39,591 nt of DNA from Candidatus Margulisiibacteriota bacterium (GTDB lineage: Bacteria > Margulisbacteria > Riflemargulisbacteria > GWF2-35-9), in assembly GCA_028715625.1 (NCBI GenBank), contig JAQURL010000020.1, positions 1 to 39,591 on the forward strand. Reading direction: 5' to 3'. Each line of letters begins with the position of its first letter. Positions within the stretch are counted from its first letter, which is position 1. A program made the position numbers and the translations under genes. The notes under the pieces were generated by a model. The model was not told where the DNA came from. It made no database searches and saw only the letters and a program-made list of their open reading frames with translations. Positions 7,806 through 15,476 of the stretch are shown one piece after another.

Positions 7806-10436
7806 TTATTTAATAAAGGCGGTGAACAATCTGAAAAACGGAGAGATAACAGAAAGTCCCAAAATAAGCCCCCATACCCGGATATCCATAATCGATACCG
7901 TATTAAAAATCAGATTGAACCATGGAGCATAGACCATAACCAGAATTAATCCCAGACTGAAAACGAAAAATGTTTTTAACAACATATTGGGAGCAGCGAT
8001 TTTTTGCCAGAGATTACCGTCACGTAAAACAAAAATATAAAACTGAGGAGATAAAAGAGTAACAATAAAGGATGCGGTGATAGCTACATCTTTATTTTTT
8101 GTCAGATGGAAGGTTAACAGATAGCCGGCCATTATTGCCAAACCGAAAATTGTACCGTCAATTAACATACGAATCCTTTCAGAGGTATAAATTAACGGGT
8201 CACCTGCTTTTACAGGTTTTTGTTTCATAATATGTTCGGTTCCAGGGTCAATCGAGATACCCACGCTGGGAAAAGATTCCTGGATAACATTGGACCAGAG
8301 GATTTGCAGGGGTGTTAAGGGCAGGGGATATCCTAACAACGGCATAACTATGATGGCCAAAATTTTTCCAAGATTATTAGTTATAAGATAGGTAATAAGT
8401 TTTTTCAGGTTTTGGTAGATGATGCGACCTTCTTTAATAGCATTTACAATAGTTGAAAAGTTATCATCCGTCAGAATAATATGGGCGGCTTCCTGCGCTA
8501 CCTGAGTACCTGCCCGACCCATGGCAATTCCGACATCCGCCCTCTTTAAAGCAGGCGCGTCATTTACACCGTCTCCGGTCATGGCAACAACATGGCCCAG
8601 AGATTTCAGTTCACTTATAATTAGCAGTTTATCCAGAGGGGCAACTCTAGCATAGACACGGGTGTTTTCGATTGCTTTTTGTCTGTCAGCGGCAGTTAAG
8701 CTTTCCAGTTCCTTTCCCTCCAGACATTCATCAATAGTTGTGGCTATTCCCACACTTTCGGCAATTGAAAACCCGGTTTTTTTGCTATCGCCGGTAATCA
8801 TAACCACATTGATGTTGGCTGCCTTGGCCGTCCTTATAACCCCCAGGACCTCATCCTTGGGTGGGTCATAAATTACAGCGCAACCTAAAAAAATCAGTTT
8901 GTTCATATGTTGTTCTATTTCTGAACGGTTTTCACCCAGAGGTTTTTTGGCAAAAGCAATCAATCTGTAACCTTTTTCGGATTTTTGCATAAGTTCTTTT
9001 AAAATATGCTGCTTCTCGTGCGTATCCAATAATTTTTGGTTATTTTTGATTGAGATAAAATTGCAGAGGTCCAAGATTTTTTCCGGCGCACCTTTAACAA
9101 TAAGTTCCTTTTGTTTATCTTTAGAAATAATAATATTGGCAGAGAGCATTTTTTCAGAAGAAAACGGCAATACTTCCAAGCTTTCATAGGTGGCAAATTG
9201 CGATTTTTTAAAGCCCAGTAAATAGGCGATTTTAATTAAACTGATTTCTGTAGGATCTCCAATTTCTTTTACGAAATTGCCTTCGCTCTCTTCAACCTCG
9301 GCAGTGGAGCAAAGATGAGAAATCAGGAAAATTTCATTGAGAAGCTGAGTTTCACCTTCTGCCAAAAGACTGAGTAGTTCGGCAGATGTATAAAAATTAT
9401 GCTCCAGAAAAAGTTCTTTAACTGTCATGTTATGTTTGGTAATGGTTCCGGTCTTATCTGAGCAAATGAAGTCAACATTTCCAAGCGTTTCTACCGAGGA
9501 TAGTTTTTTTATAATAACAGAATTTTTAGCCAGACGGTTCACGGCCATGGATAAGCTGATAGTAATGGAGGCCGGAAGACCTTCCGGAAATACAGCGACC
9601 ATTATACTTATGGATGTAAGCAAGGATACTTCCAAACCGAAATTGCGAAATAAACCTAAAAAGAAGACAGCGCCGGCAGAAGCCAGAGCAATTTTTACCA
9701 GAATATTGATTTCCTTGTCGATTTTTTTTTGTAGTGGAGTTTTTTCCTGTTTGGCATCGGAAATATTTTTAGCTATTTTCCCTACTTCTGTATCCCTGGC
9801 GGTTTTAATAGCCACTGCTTTTCCCGTACCACCCACAACCTTACTGCCGGTAAAAACAATATTCATCATTTCATAAAGCTGAACATGGCCCTCTTTGAGA
9901 GCGGCAGACATTTTGGCTACAGGTTCGCTTTCGCCTGTTAAATGAGATTCATCTACCAGCAAATTGTTTGCTTCTATTATTCTTGAGTCACAGGGAATAA
10001 TATCACCGGCCTCAAAAACCAGAATATCTCCTGGCACAATAAATTTTACGGAAAGAATCTCCAGGTTATTGTCGCGAATTACCTTGGCTTCAGGCGTAAG
10101 CATTTTTTTTAGAGCATCAACCGCTTTTTCTGATTTTCCTTCCTGGAAAAGGCTTATCAAGGTGTTAATTATTACTACACCCAGAATAACAGTGGCATCC
10201 AGCAAATCTCCTACAAATAAGGCCAGGATGGAAGCGATAAATAAAATTATGACGATAGGCTCCAGCAGTTGGTCCAGCAACTTCTCAAAGAGATTTTTTT
10301 TCTTCAGATCAGGAATTTCGTTCAGACCGAATTCAGTTAGTTTTTTTTGTATGCTTTTTTGATTTAATCCCTGTGGTGAGGAATTAAGAATTTCGTAGAT
10401 CTCGGAAATATCGCGGCTACTAAAATTGCTCAGCAT
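7806..10436 (-). CDS. P2-type cation-transporting ATPase (calcium-ATPase-like)
   Basis: This is an 876-residue P-type ATPase with all catalytic motifs: TGES (167-170), the TM4 PEGLP (Glu285), the phosphorylation site DKTGT (Asp327), KGAPE (448-452), MITGD (546-550) and TGDGVND (620-626). The N-terminal cation-ATPase domain and about ten membrane helices fit the SERCA/PMCA/Na,K (P2) group. The ion site is unusual. In TM5 Asn688 is kept, but the position of SERCA Glu771 is Lys691. In TM6 the SERCA pattern NxxTD reads NVIQE (Asn716, Gln719, Glu720). The related Listeria LMCA1 has an Arg at the Glu771 position and exports one Ca2+ per ATP. Ca2+ export is therefore likely but not proven. The gene diverges from trkH across 72 bp and has its own promoter, apparently leaderless. 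Confidence 0.9.
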   Translation of the reverse strand: MLSNFSSRDISEIYEILNSSPQGLNQKSIQKKLTEFGLNEIPDLKKKNLFEKLLDQLLEPIVIILFIASILALFVGDLLDATVILGVVIINTLISLFQEGKSEKAVDALKKMLTPEAKVIRDNNLEILSVKFIVPGDILVFEAGDIIPCDSRIIEANNLLVDESHLTGESEPVAKMSAALKEGHVQLYEMMNIVFTGSKVVGGTGKAVAIKTARDTEVGKIAKNISDAKQEKTPLQKKIDKEINILVKIALASAGAVFFLGLFRNFGLEVSLLTSISIMVAVFPEGLPASITISLSMAVNRLAKNSVIIKKLSSVETLGNVDFICSDKTGTITKHNMTVKELFLEHNFYTSAELLSLLAEGETQLLNEIFLISHLCSTAEVEESEGNFVKEIGDPTEISLIKIAYLLGFKKSQFATYESLEVLPFSSEKMLSANIIISKDKQKELIVKGAPEKILDLCNFISIKNNQKLLDTHEKQHILKELMQKSEKGYRLIAFAKKPLGENRSEIEQHMNKLIFLGCAVIYDPPKDEVLGVIRTAKAANINVVMITGDSKKTGFSIAESVGIATTIDECLEGKELESLTAADRQKAIENTRVYARVAPLDKLLIISELKSLGHVVAMTGDGVNDAPALKRADVGIAMGRAGTQVAQEAAHIILTDDNFSTIVNAIKEGRIIYQNLKKLITYLITNNLGKILAIIVMPLLGYPLPLTPLQILWSNVIQESFPSVGISIDPGTEHIMKQKPVKAGDPLIYTSERIRMLIDGTIFGLAIMAGYLLTFHLTKNKDVAITASFIVTLLSPQFYIFVLRDGNLWQKIAAPNMLLKTFFVFSLGLILVMVYAPWFNLIFNTVSIMDIRVWGLILGLSVISPFFRLFTAFIK

Positions 10437-10444
10437 GTAAGTTC

Positions 10445-10473
10445 ATTTTAGCAAATTGTATTTTGACGGTCAA
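10445..10473 (-). promoter_or_regulatory. P-type ATPase promoter (TTGACC-N17-TAAAAT)
   Basis: On the minus strand TTGACC (10473-10468) and TAAAAT (10450-10445) are separated by 17 bp. The ATG of the ATPase gene follows 8 nt after the -10, with no Shine-Dalgarno sequence, so the mRNA would be leaderless. Confidence 0.55.
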
Positions 10474-10475
10474 AA
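10461..10475. promoter_or_regulatory. Perfect inverted repeat over the -35 of the divergent promoter, candidate operator
   Basis: TTTTGAC (10461-10467) and GTCAAAA (10469-10475) form a perfect 7-1-7 palindrome in the 72-bp gap between the P-type ATPase and trkH genes. It covers the ATPase -35 box. A dimeric regulator bound here would block the ATPase and could also affect trkH. No regulator gene lies nearby. Confidence 0.4.
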
Positions 10476-10508
10476 CGTTGAACAAATGTTTTTTTTGGAG
10501 TATCATTC

Positions 10509-11912
10509 ATGCTTGTTGTTCATATGCTAAACAAATTATTCATGCCGGTAAAATTCATTTTAAAGAAAACCTCGGTTATTAGTGAAACAGGGTTGGGGAA
10601 AAAAGACCAAATAAACCCGGTAACGCTTACTATCGTAGGTTATTTGTTTTATATAGTATGCGGGCTCGCAATCCTATCTTTGCCCTTTATGCAAAGCAGA
10701 TATATAAATATGATTGATAATCTTTTTATTACAACCTCAGCAGTTTCTGGTGCAGGGCTTGTAACTGTTTCAATAGCAGGATCTTATAGCTTCTTTGGGC
10801 AGCTTGTAATACTGATTTTAATTCAGTTGGGCAACATTGGTTTTATGACCTGGAGTTCTTTTATCATCTTAACCAGGCGAAAGGATTTACCGACAGAAGT
10901 GGCCAGTGTAAACAAAACGGTGTTTAGTGTGCCGGAAACTTTCAAAATAGAAACATTTATAAAAGCAGTGATATTTTTTACTTTTCTTATTGAATTGTGT
11001 GGCAGCATATTGCTTTATTTTGTTTTTTTGAAAGAAGGTGTTCCAAACCCGGTATGGCATGCAGTGTTTCATAGTGTTTCTGCTTTTTGTACTGCAGGGC
11101 TCAGTACCTTTAACAATAATTTTATGAACTACAGGAGCCATCTATGGGTTAACGCAACCATATCTTTATTAAGTCTGCTGGGAGCTTTGGGCTTTATAGT
11201 TTTTATTGATCTATGGCTGAAACTTACAGGTAAAATAAAAAAAATTACTTTTACCAGCCAGATAATTCTCAAGACTACAGTTTTTTTGGTAACCATAGGG
11301 ACTCTTTTAATGTATTTTACAGAACCTTCACTTCATAATTATCCCTGGAAAGAAAAATTGTTGATATGTTTTTTCCAGGTTATTTCAGCCCACTCAACAG
11401 CGGGATTCAATACTGTGGGGATGGCTACATTTTCACGAGCGACCTTACTGCTTTTGACTATGATGATGATAATAGGGGCTTCTCCTTCTGGCACGGGAGG
11501 GGGGATCAGGACAACTTCCTTTACTGCTATTCTTGGTTTAATGAGGAGTGTATCAAGGGGAGAAACAGAGATTAGATTCCTTGGGAGAGAAATCCCCAGA
11601 GAACGTGTGCTGACTGCTGCTGCCAGCGGGGCGTTGTATTTTATGTTTTTTTGCTTGGGTATATATTTATTGTCATTAACAAGTTCGTTTGATATTATTG
11701 ATATTATCTTTGAATGCGCTTCAGCATTAAGTACAGTGGGATTAAGCACGGGAATTACTTCCAGCCTTAATAATGCAGGGAAATTGATTGTTATTTCATT
11801 AATGATAATAGGCAGAGCCGGGCTTATTACTTTTGGTGCGGCAATGTTTTTAAAGCCCAATGTTAATTTGTTTAACATCAAAAAAATAAAAAAAGAAGAT
11901 TTGGCAGTATAA
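10509..11912 (+). CDS. trkH: TrkH/KtrB-type potassium (or sodium-coupled potassium) transporter
   Basis: This 467-residue membrane protein is the channel-like subunit of a Trk/Ktr K+ uptake system. The four pseudo-repeats are visible through their filter loops: TTSAVSGAGLVT, HSVSAFCTAGLST, QVISAHSTAGFNT and ECASALSTVGLST, each with its conserved filter Gly. The TM loop motif GASPSGTGGGIRTTS is typical of KtrB. TGGAG lies 9 nt before the ATG at 10509; a second ATG at 10524 is also possible. No KtrA/TrkA nucleotide-binding gate subunit lies next to it, so it must be encoded elsewhere or be absent. It diverges from the cation ATPase gene and is followed by a small membrane protein gene after 73 bp. 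Confidence 0.93.
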   Translation: MLVVHMLNKLFMPVKFILKKTSVISETGLGKKDQINPVTLTIVGYLFYIVCGLAILSLPFMQSRYINMIDNLFITTSAVSGAGLVTVSIAGSYSFFGQLVILILIQLGNIGFMTWSSFIILTRRKDLPTEVASVNKTVFSVPETFKIETFIKAVIFFTFLIELCGSILLYFVFLKEGVPNPVWHAVFHSVSAFCTAGLSTFNNNFMNYRSHLWVNATISLLSLLGALGFIVFIDLWLKLTGKIKKITFTSQIILKTTVFLVTIGTLLMYFTEPSLHNYPWKEKLLICFFQVISAHSTAGFNTVGMATFSRATLLLLTMMMIIGASPSGTGGGIRTTSFTAILGLMRSVSRGETEIRFLGREIPRERVLTAAASGALYFMFFCLGIYLLSLTSSFDIIDIIFECASALSTVGLSTGITSSLNNAGKLIVISLMIIGRAGLITFGAAMFLKPNVNLFNIKKIKKEDLAV

Positions 11913-11985
11913 AGCTTTTGAAATTTTTTAGAAAGGAGATAATTAAATAAAATCATTCTGTAAGAATTAGACAGGAGGAATTAAC

Positions 11986-12231
11986 ATGATCATTTTACAT
12001 TATTTATCTATTATATTAGAATTCGCGGTAGCAATACTGGGCATTTTACTGGCTACAAAAAAGAAAAAGGATTTCGGCTGGTTTATAGCATTAACTTTCG
12101 CCATATATGTATTTTATGATTTGGTTTATGTGCTGAATATTAATATGCCGATCGAATCTTTATATGTTGTTTTTTTTCTGGCAACCGCATCCATTCTCTG
12201 GGCTGTATGGAATATTTATAAAGAAAAATAA
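11986..12231 (+). CDS. Small three-helix membrane protein, unknown
   Basis: I do not recognise the family. The 81 residues form three hydrophobic segments (about 4-21, 31-49 and 58-74) separated by a lysine-rich cytoplasmic loop (KKKKDF) and a short acidic turn, ending in the charged NIYKEK. A strong AGGAGG lies 7 nt before the ATG, so it is very likely translated. It sits between trkH and the DedA gene on the same strand, 6 bp before the DedA start. A role as an accessory membrane subunit is possible, but nothing in the sequence shows it. Confidence 0.7.
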   Translation: MIILHYLSIILEFAVAILGILLATKKKKDFGWFIALTFAIYVFYDLVYVLNINMPIESLYVVFFLATASILWAVWNIYKEK

Positions 12232-12237
12232 AACATT

Positions 12238-12855
12238 GTGGGCATAACTGAGTTTTTGGCAGGTTATATTACAGCGTTTATTTCTGCGACTGGTTATCTG
12301 AGCGTATTTATGCTTATGGTTATGGAAAGCATGGTGCTTCCTGTGCCCAGCGAAGCGGTTATGCCCTTCGCAGGCTTTTTGATAGCCACAGGACAATTCA
12401 GCTTTTCTCTGGTACTTATCATCAGCACCCTAGGAAGTATCACTGGTTCCCTGGTTTCTTACTTTATAGGCGCTTATGGCGGGAAACCGTTTTTGAACAA
12501 GTTCGGCAGATTTTTTTTATTAAACAATCATGATCTGGAAGTGACTGAAAAATTTTTCCAGAAATATGGTCAGCCAACTATATTTTTTACCAGATTTATA
12601 CCGGTTATCAGGCATTTGATTTCCTTGCCGGCCGGATATGCACGTATGAACATTTTTAGGTTTTCAATTTATACAATACTGGGAGCCAGTTGCTGGAATA
12701 TGTTCCTGGCGGTTTGCGGATTTTATTTAAAACAAAACTGGGAAGAGGTTATGAAGTACAGCAAGTATGTAGATATAGCCGTTATTGCACTGATCATAAC
12801 AGCACTGGGCTGGTTTGTTTATAAGCATCTGCAGCTAATGAAAAAAAAGAAATAA
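12238..12855 (+). CDS. DedA family membrane protein
   Basis: The 205-residue protein belongs to the DedA/VTT (SNARE-associated) family of inner-membrane proteins, thought to flip or transport lipid carriers and support membrane homeostasis. Visible family marks are the re-entrant loop region VPSEAVMPFAGFL, GSLVSYFIGAYGGKP and the strongly conserved FTRFIPVIRHLISLPAGYARM with the key Arg residues. The only start near the family position is GTG at 12238, with weak purine-rich sequence before it (AAAGAAAAA), so translation may be coupled to the small membrane protein gene ending 6 bp upstream. The chain ends in a lysine-rich tail. The lipid substrate cannot be told from sequence. Confidence 0.9.
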   Translation: MGITEFLAGYITAFISATGYLSVFMLMVMESMVLPVPSEAVMPFAGFLIATGQFSFSLVLIISTLGSITGSLVSYFIGAYGGKPFLNKFGRFFLLNNHDLEVTEKFFQKYGQPTIFFTRFIPVIRHLISLPAGYARMNIFRFSIYTILGASCWNMFLAVCGFYLKQNWEEVMKYSKYVDIAVIALIITALGWFVYKHLQLMKKKK

Positions 12856-12872
12856 TTGTTTGTTTTAAACTA

Positions 12873-12901
12873 TTGAACTAAACGTTTTTTTAACATAAAC
12901 T
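12873..12901 (+). promoter_or_regulatory. Candidate hppA promoter (TTGAAC-N17-TAAACT)
   Basis: TTGAAC (12873-12878) and TAAACT (12896-12901) are spaced by 17 bp in the 82-bp gap before hppA. The predicted leader of about 30 nt carries AAGGGAG 7 nt before the hppA ATG. Both hexamers are only four-of-six matches, so this is a modest call. Confidence 0.35.
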
Positions 12902-12937
12902 TTAAGAGGACTAAAATTTTAGAAAGGGAGTGTTTTG

Positions 12938-15328
12938 ATGAAAATTATGAGGAAGTTTTGGTTGAGTGCATTGATATTATATTTATCAGGAGGCTTATTC
13001 GCCGGAGAGGCGGATCTTATTCTGCCGGATTTAAAAAGTGTTTCTTTTTTAAACATTGATGGTCGTACAATTCTGTTTTATGGACTCTTAATCTGTATTT
13101 TTGGCTTTTTATTCGGGTATGTTCAATACTTGCAGATAAAAAAGATTAATATCCACAAATCCATGAGGGATATTTCCGAGCTGATTTATGTAACATGTAA
13201 AACTTATTTAATAACTCAGGGCAAGTTCCTCTTGATCCTGGAATTTCTGGTTGGCCTTATTATTGTTGCTTATTTTGGACTGGTTACTCACTTTACCGTG
13301 TCCAAGATTGTTTTAATCCTTGCCTGCAGTCTGATTGGTATTGCCGGAAGCTACATAGTTGCCTGGTTTGGTATGAGGATAAATACCCTGGCAAATTCAC
13401 GTTCCGCTTTTTCCAGCCTTAGAGGAAAGCCTTTTTTAACCTATGCGATACCCATTAAAGCCGGAATGAGCATCGGAATGCTTCTAATCAGTATTGAACT
13501 TTTTGTAATGATTTGTATTCTTCTCTTTATTGATAAAAACTACGCAGGGCCATGTTTTATCGGCTTTGCCATCGGTGAATCTTTAGGTGCCTCCGTGCTA
13601 AGAATAGCGGGCGGTATTTTTACAAAAATAGCCGATATCGGTTCAGACTTGATGAAAATAGTATTTAATATAAAAGAAGACGATGCCAGAAATCCAGGAG
13701 TTATTGCCGATTGTGTTGGTGATAATGCCGGAGATTCTGTTGGGCCAACCGCTGATGGATTCGAAACATATGGCGTTACAGGAGTTGCGCTTATTTCCTT
13801 TATTCTCGTTGCGGTTTTCGAGCCGGCAATGCAGGCCAAGCTTTTAGTCTGGATATTTGTAATGCGCCTGGCTATGATTATTGCCAGCGCAACCTCATAT
13901 TGGCTGAATGATTATATTGCCAAAATATTATATGGCAATAAAACCAAAATGAATTTTGAGCATCCGTTAACATCTTTAGTTATAATAACTTCTGCTGTTT
14001 CCATTGTTTTAACTTATCTGGTGACCTTTGTTCTCATCAAAAATTTGGGTGATGGTACCTTATGGTGGAAGCTTGCCAGCATTATTTCCTGCGGCACCAT
14101 TGCCGGCGCTTTGATTCCTGAGCTGGTTAAAGTTTTTACATCCACAAATTCCTCCCATGTTCAGCATGTATTAAATTCATCCAAACAGGGAGGATCATCT
14201 CTTAATATATTATCAGGACTAACTGTGGGTTATTTTAGCGCTTATTGGATCGGCATGGCGATATTGTCGCTAATGGTTGTGGCTTATTTTATAAGCCTGA
14301 TGGGGTTTGCGCCATATATGCTGGCTCCTGCAATATTTGCTTTTGGTCTCGTGGCTTTCGGATTTTTGGGCATGGGTCCGGTGACCATTGCAGTGGATTC
14401 TTATGGTCCGGTAGCAGATAATGCACAATCGATTTATGAATTGTCTTTAATTGAAACAATACCCAACATCAAAGAAGAGATTAAAAAGGACTTCGGTTTT
14501 GATCCTGATTTTGAAAACGGCAAGAAATTTTTGGAAGAAAATGATGGCGCGGGCAACACTTTTAAAGCTACGGCAAAGCCTGTACTTATCGGGACAGCGG
14601 TCGTTGGCGCTACTACCATGATTTTTTCTATTATTGTAATTTTAACCCAAAAATTAAATCCGTCACTATTGGCCAATCTTTCGATAATGCATCCGCCATT
14701 TCTTTTCGGAATGATTGTAGGCGCTGCCATGATCTTTTGGTTCAGCGGCGCATCTATTCATGCTGTTTCAACTGGCGCATATCACGCTGTAGAGTTTATC
14801 AAAAAAAATATCAAGCTGGATGGAAGTTCAGACAAAGCTTCGATAGACGATAGCAAAAAGGTTGTGGCAATTTGTACTAGGTACGCACAAAAGGGTATGG
14901 TTAATATTTTCCTGGCAGTTTTTTTCAGTACTCTAGCCTTTGCATTAGTTGAGCCATACTTTTTTATTGGCTATCTGATTTCTATAGCAATTGTTGGTTT
15001 GTATCAAGCTATTTTTATGGCAAACGCAGGCGGTTCATGGGATAACGCAAAAAAAATCGTAGAAGTTGAGCTTATGGCTAAAGGAACAGAACTTCATGCC
15101 GCGACTGTTGTAGGCGATACTGTAGGCGATCCGTTTAAAGATACAACCTCAGTATCCATCAATCCGATTATTAAGTTTACAACTTTATTCGGTCTGTTAG
15201 CTATTGAACTAGGACTTGGTCTGCAAAGAGTTGTGGATGTAGGCGTAGCTGCTATATTGTTTATAACAGCATTGTTTTTTATTCTCAGATCCTTTCATGA
15301 AATGAGGATCAGAAGTAGCGCTTCTTAA
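12938..15328 (+). CDS. hppA: Membrane pyrophosphatase, K+-independent type, divergent subfamily
   Basis: This 796-residue integral membrane enzyme couples hydrolysis of PPi to pumping of H+ (or Na+). The core motif DDARNPGVIADCVGDNAGD and the C-terminal VVGDTVGDPFKDT carry the Asp ladders that bind Mg-PPi. Lys543, in GNTFKAT, occupies the position that is Lys in K+-independent and Ala in K+-dependent enzymes. Several normally strict motifs differ. DVGADLVGKVE appears as DIGSDLMKIVF, one residue shorter and without the final Glu, and GMAADLFE appears as GPTADGFE. An N-terminal signal-like segment ends near GLFAGEA. The ATG at 12938, with AAGGGAG 7 nt upstream, is preferred over the TTG just before it. 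It lies immediately before the ech hydrogenase operon, separated by a hairpin. Confidence 0.93.
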   Translation: MKIMRKFWLSALILYLSGGLFAGEADLILPDLKSVSFLNIDGRTILFYGLLICIFGFLFGYVQYLQIKKINIHKSMRDISELIYVTCKTYLITQGKFLLILEFLVGLIIVAYFGLVTHFTVSKIVLILACSLIGIAGSYIVAWFGMRINTLANSRSAFSSLRGKPFLTYAIPIKAGMSIGMLLISIELFVMICILLFIDKNYAGPCFIGFAIGESLGASVLRIAGGIFTKIADIGSDLMKIVFNIKEDDARNPGVIADCVGDNAGDSVGPTADGFETYGVTGVALISFILVAVFEPAMQAKLLVWIFVMRLAMIIASATSYWLNDYIAKILYGNKTKMNFEHPLTSLVIITSAVSIVLTYLVTFVLIKNLGDGTLWWKLASIISCGTIAGALIPELVKVFTSTNSSHVQHVLNSSKQGGSSLNILSGLTVGYFSAYWIGMAILSLMVVAYFISLMGFAPYMLAPAIFAFGLVAFGFLGMGPVTIAVDSYGPVADNAQSIYELSLIETIPNIKEEIKKDFGFDPDFENGKKFLEENDGAGNTFKATAKPVLIGTAVVGATTMIFSIIVILTQKLNPSLLANLSIMHPPFLFGMIVGAAMIFWFSGASIHAVSTGAYHAVEFIKKNIKLDGSSDKASIDDSKKVVAICTRYAQKGMVNIFLAVFFSTLAFALVEPYFFIGYLISIAIVGLYQAIFMANAGGSWDNAKKIVEVELMAKGTELHAATVVGDTVGDPFKDTTSVSINPIIKFTTLFGLLAIELGLGLQRVVDVGVAAILFITALFFILRSFHEMRIRSSAS

Positions 15329-15343
15329 TATTTGAGAACTGAA

Positions 15344-15398
15344 TAATACGCTCTTTACATTATTGTAAGAGCGTATTAGAATTTCGTTTGTTTTTTTT
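15344..15398 (+). terminator. Strong hairpin between hppA and echA
   Basis: TAATACGCTCT (15344-15354) and AGAGCGTATTA (15368-15378) pair perfectly. The stem extends through TACA/TGTA past a single bulged T to a 4-nt loop. A run of eight T follows at 15391-15398, about 12 nt after the stem, which is further than in a textbook terminator. It probably ends hppA transcription or acts as a 3' stabiliser. The remaining 78 bp to echA must hold the ech promoter, but I could not pick convincing hexamers. Confidence 0.6.
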
Positions 15399-15476
15399 AA
15401 AGTCATCGGTTTTTAAGATGTTTTCAAAACACTTGGAATCAGATAATGTCAATTTTAATTTAAGATAGGATATCGT

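Noticed and set aside
11339-11956. 205-codon minus-strand ORF antisense to trkH
   Set aside because: It lies almost wholly within a clear TrkH gene, has low-complexity shadow composition and no ribosome site.
11913-11985. Extra AAAGGAG upstream of the 81-aa gene as sign of a leader peptide
   Set aside because: No start codon follows at a usable distance, so no small gene can be supported.
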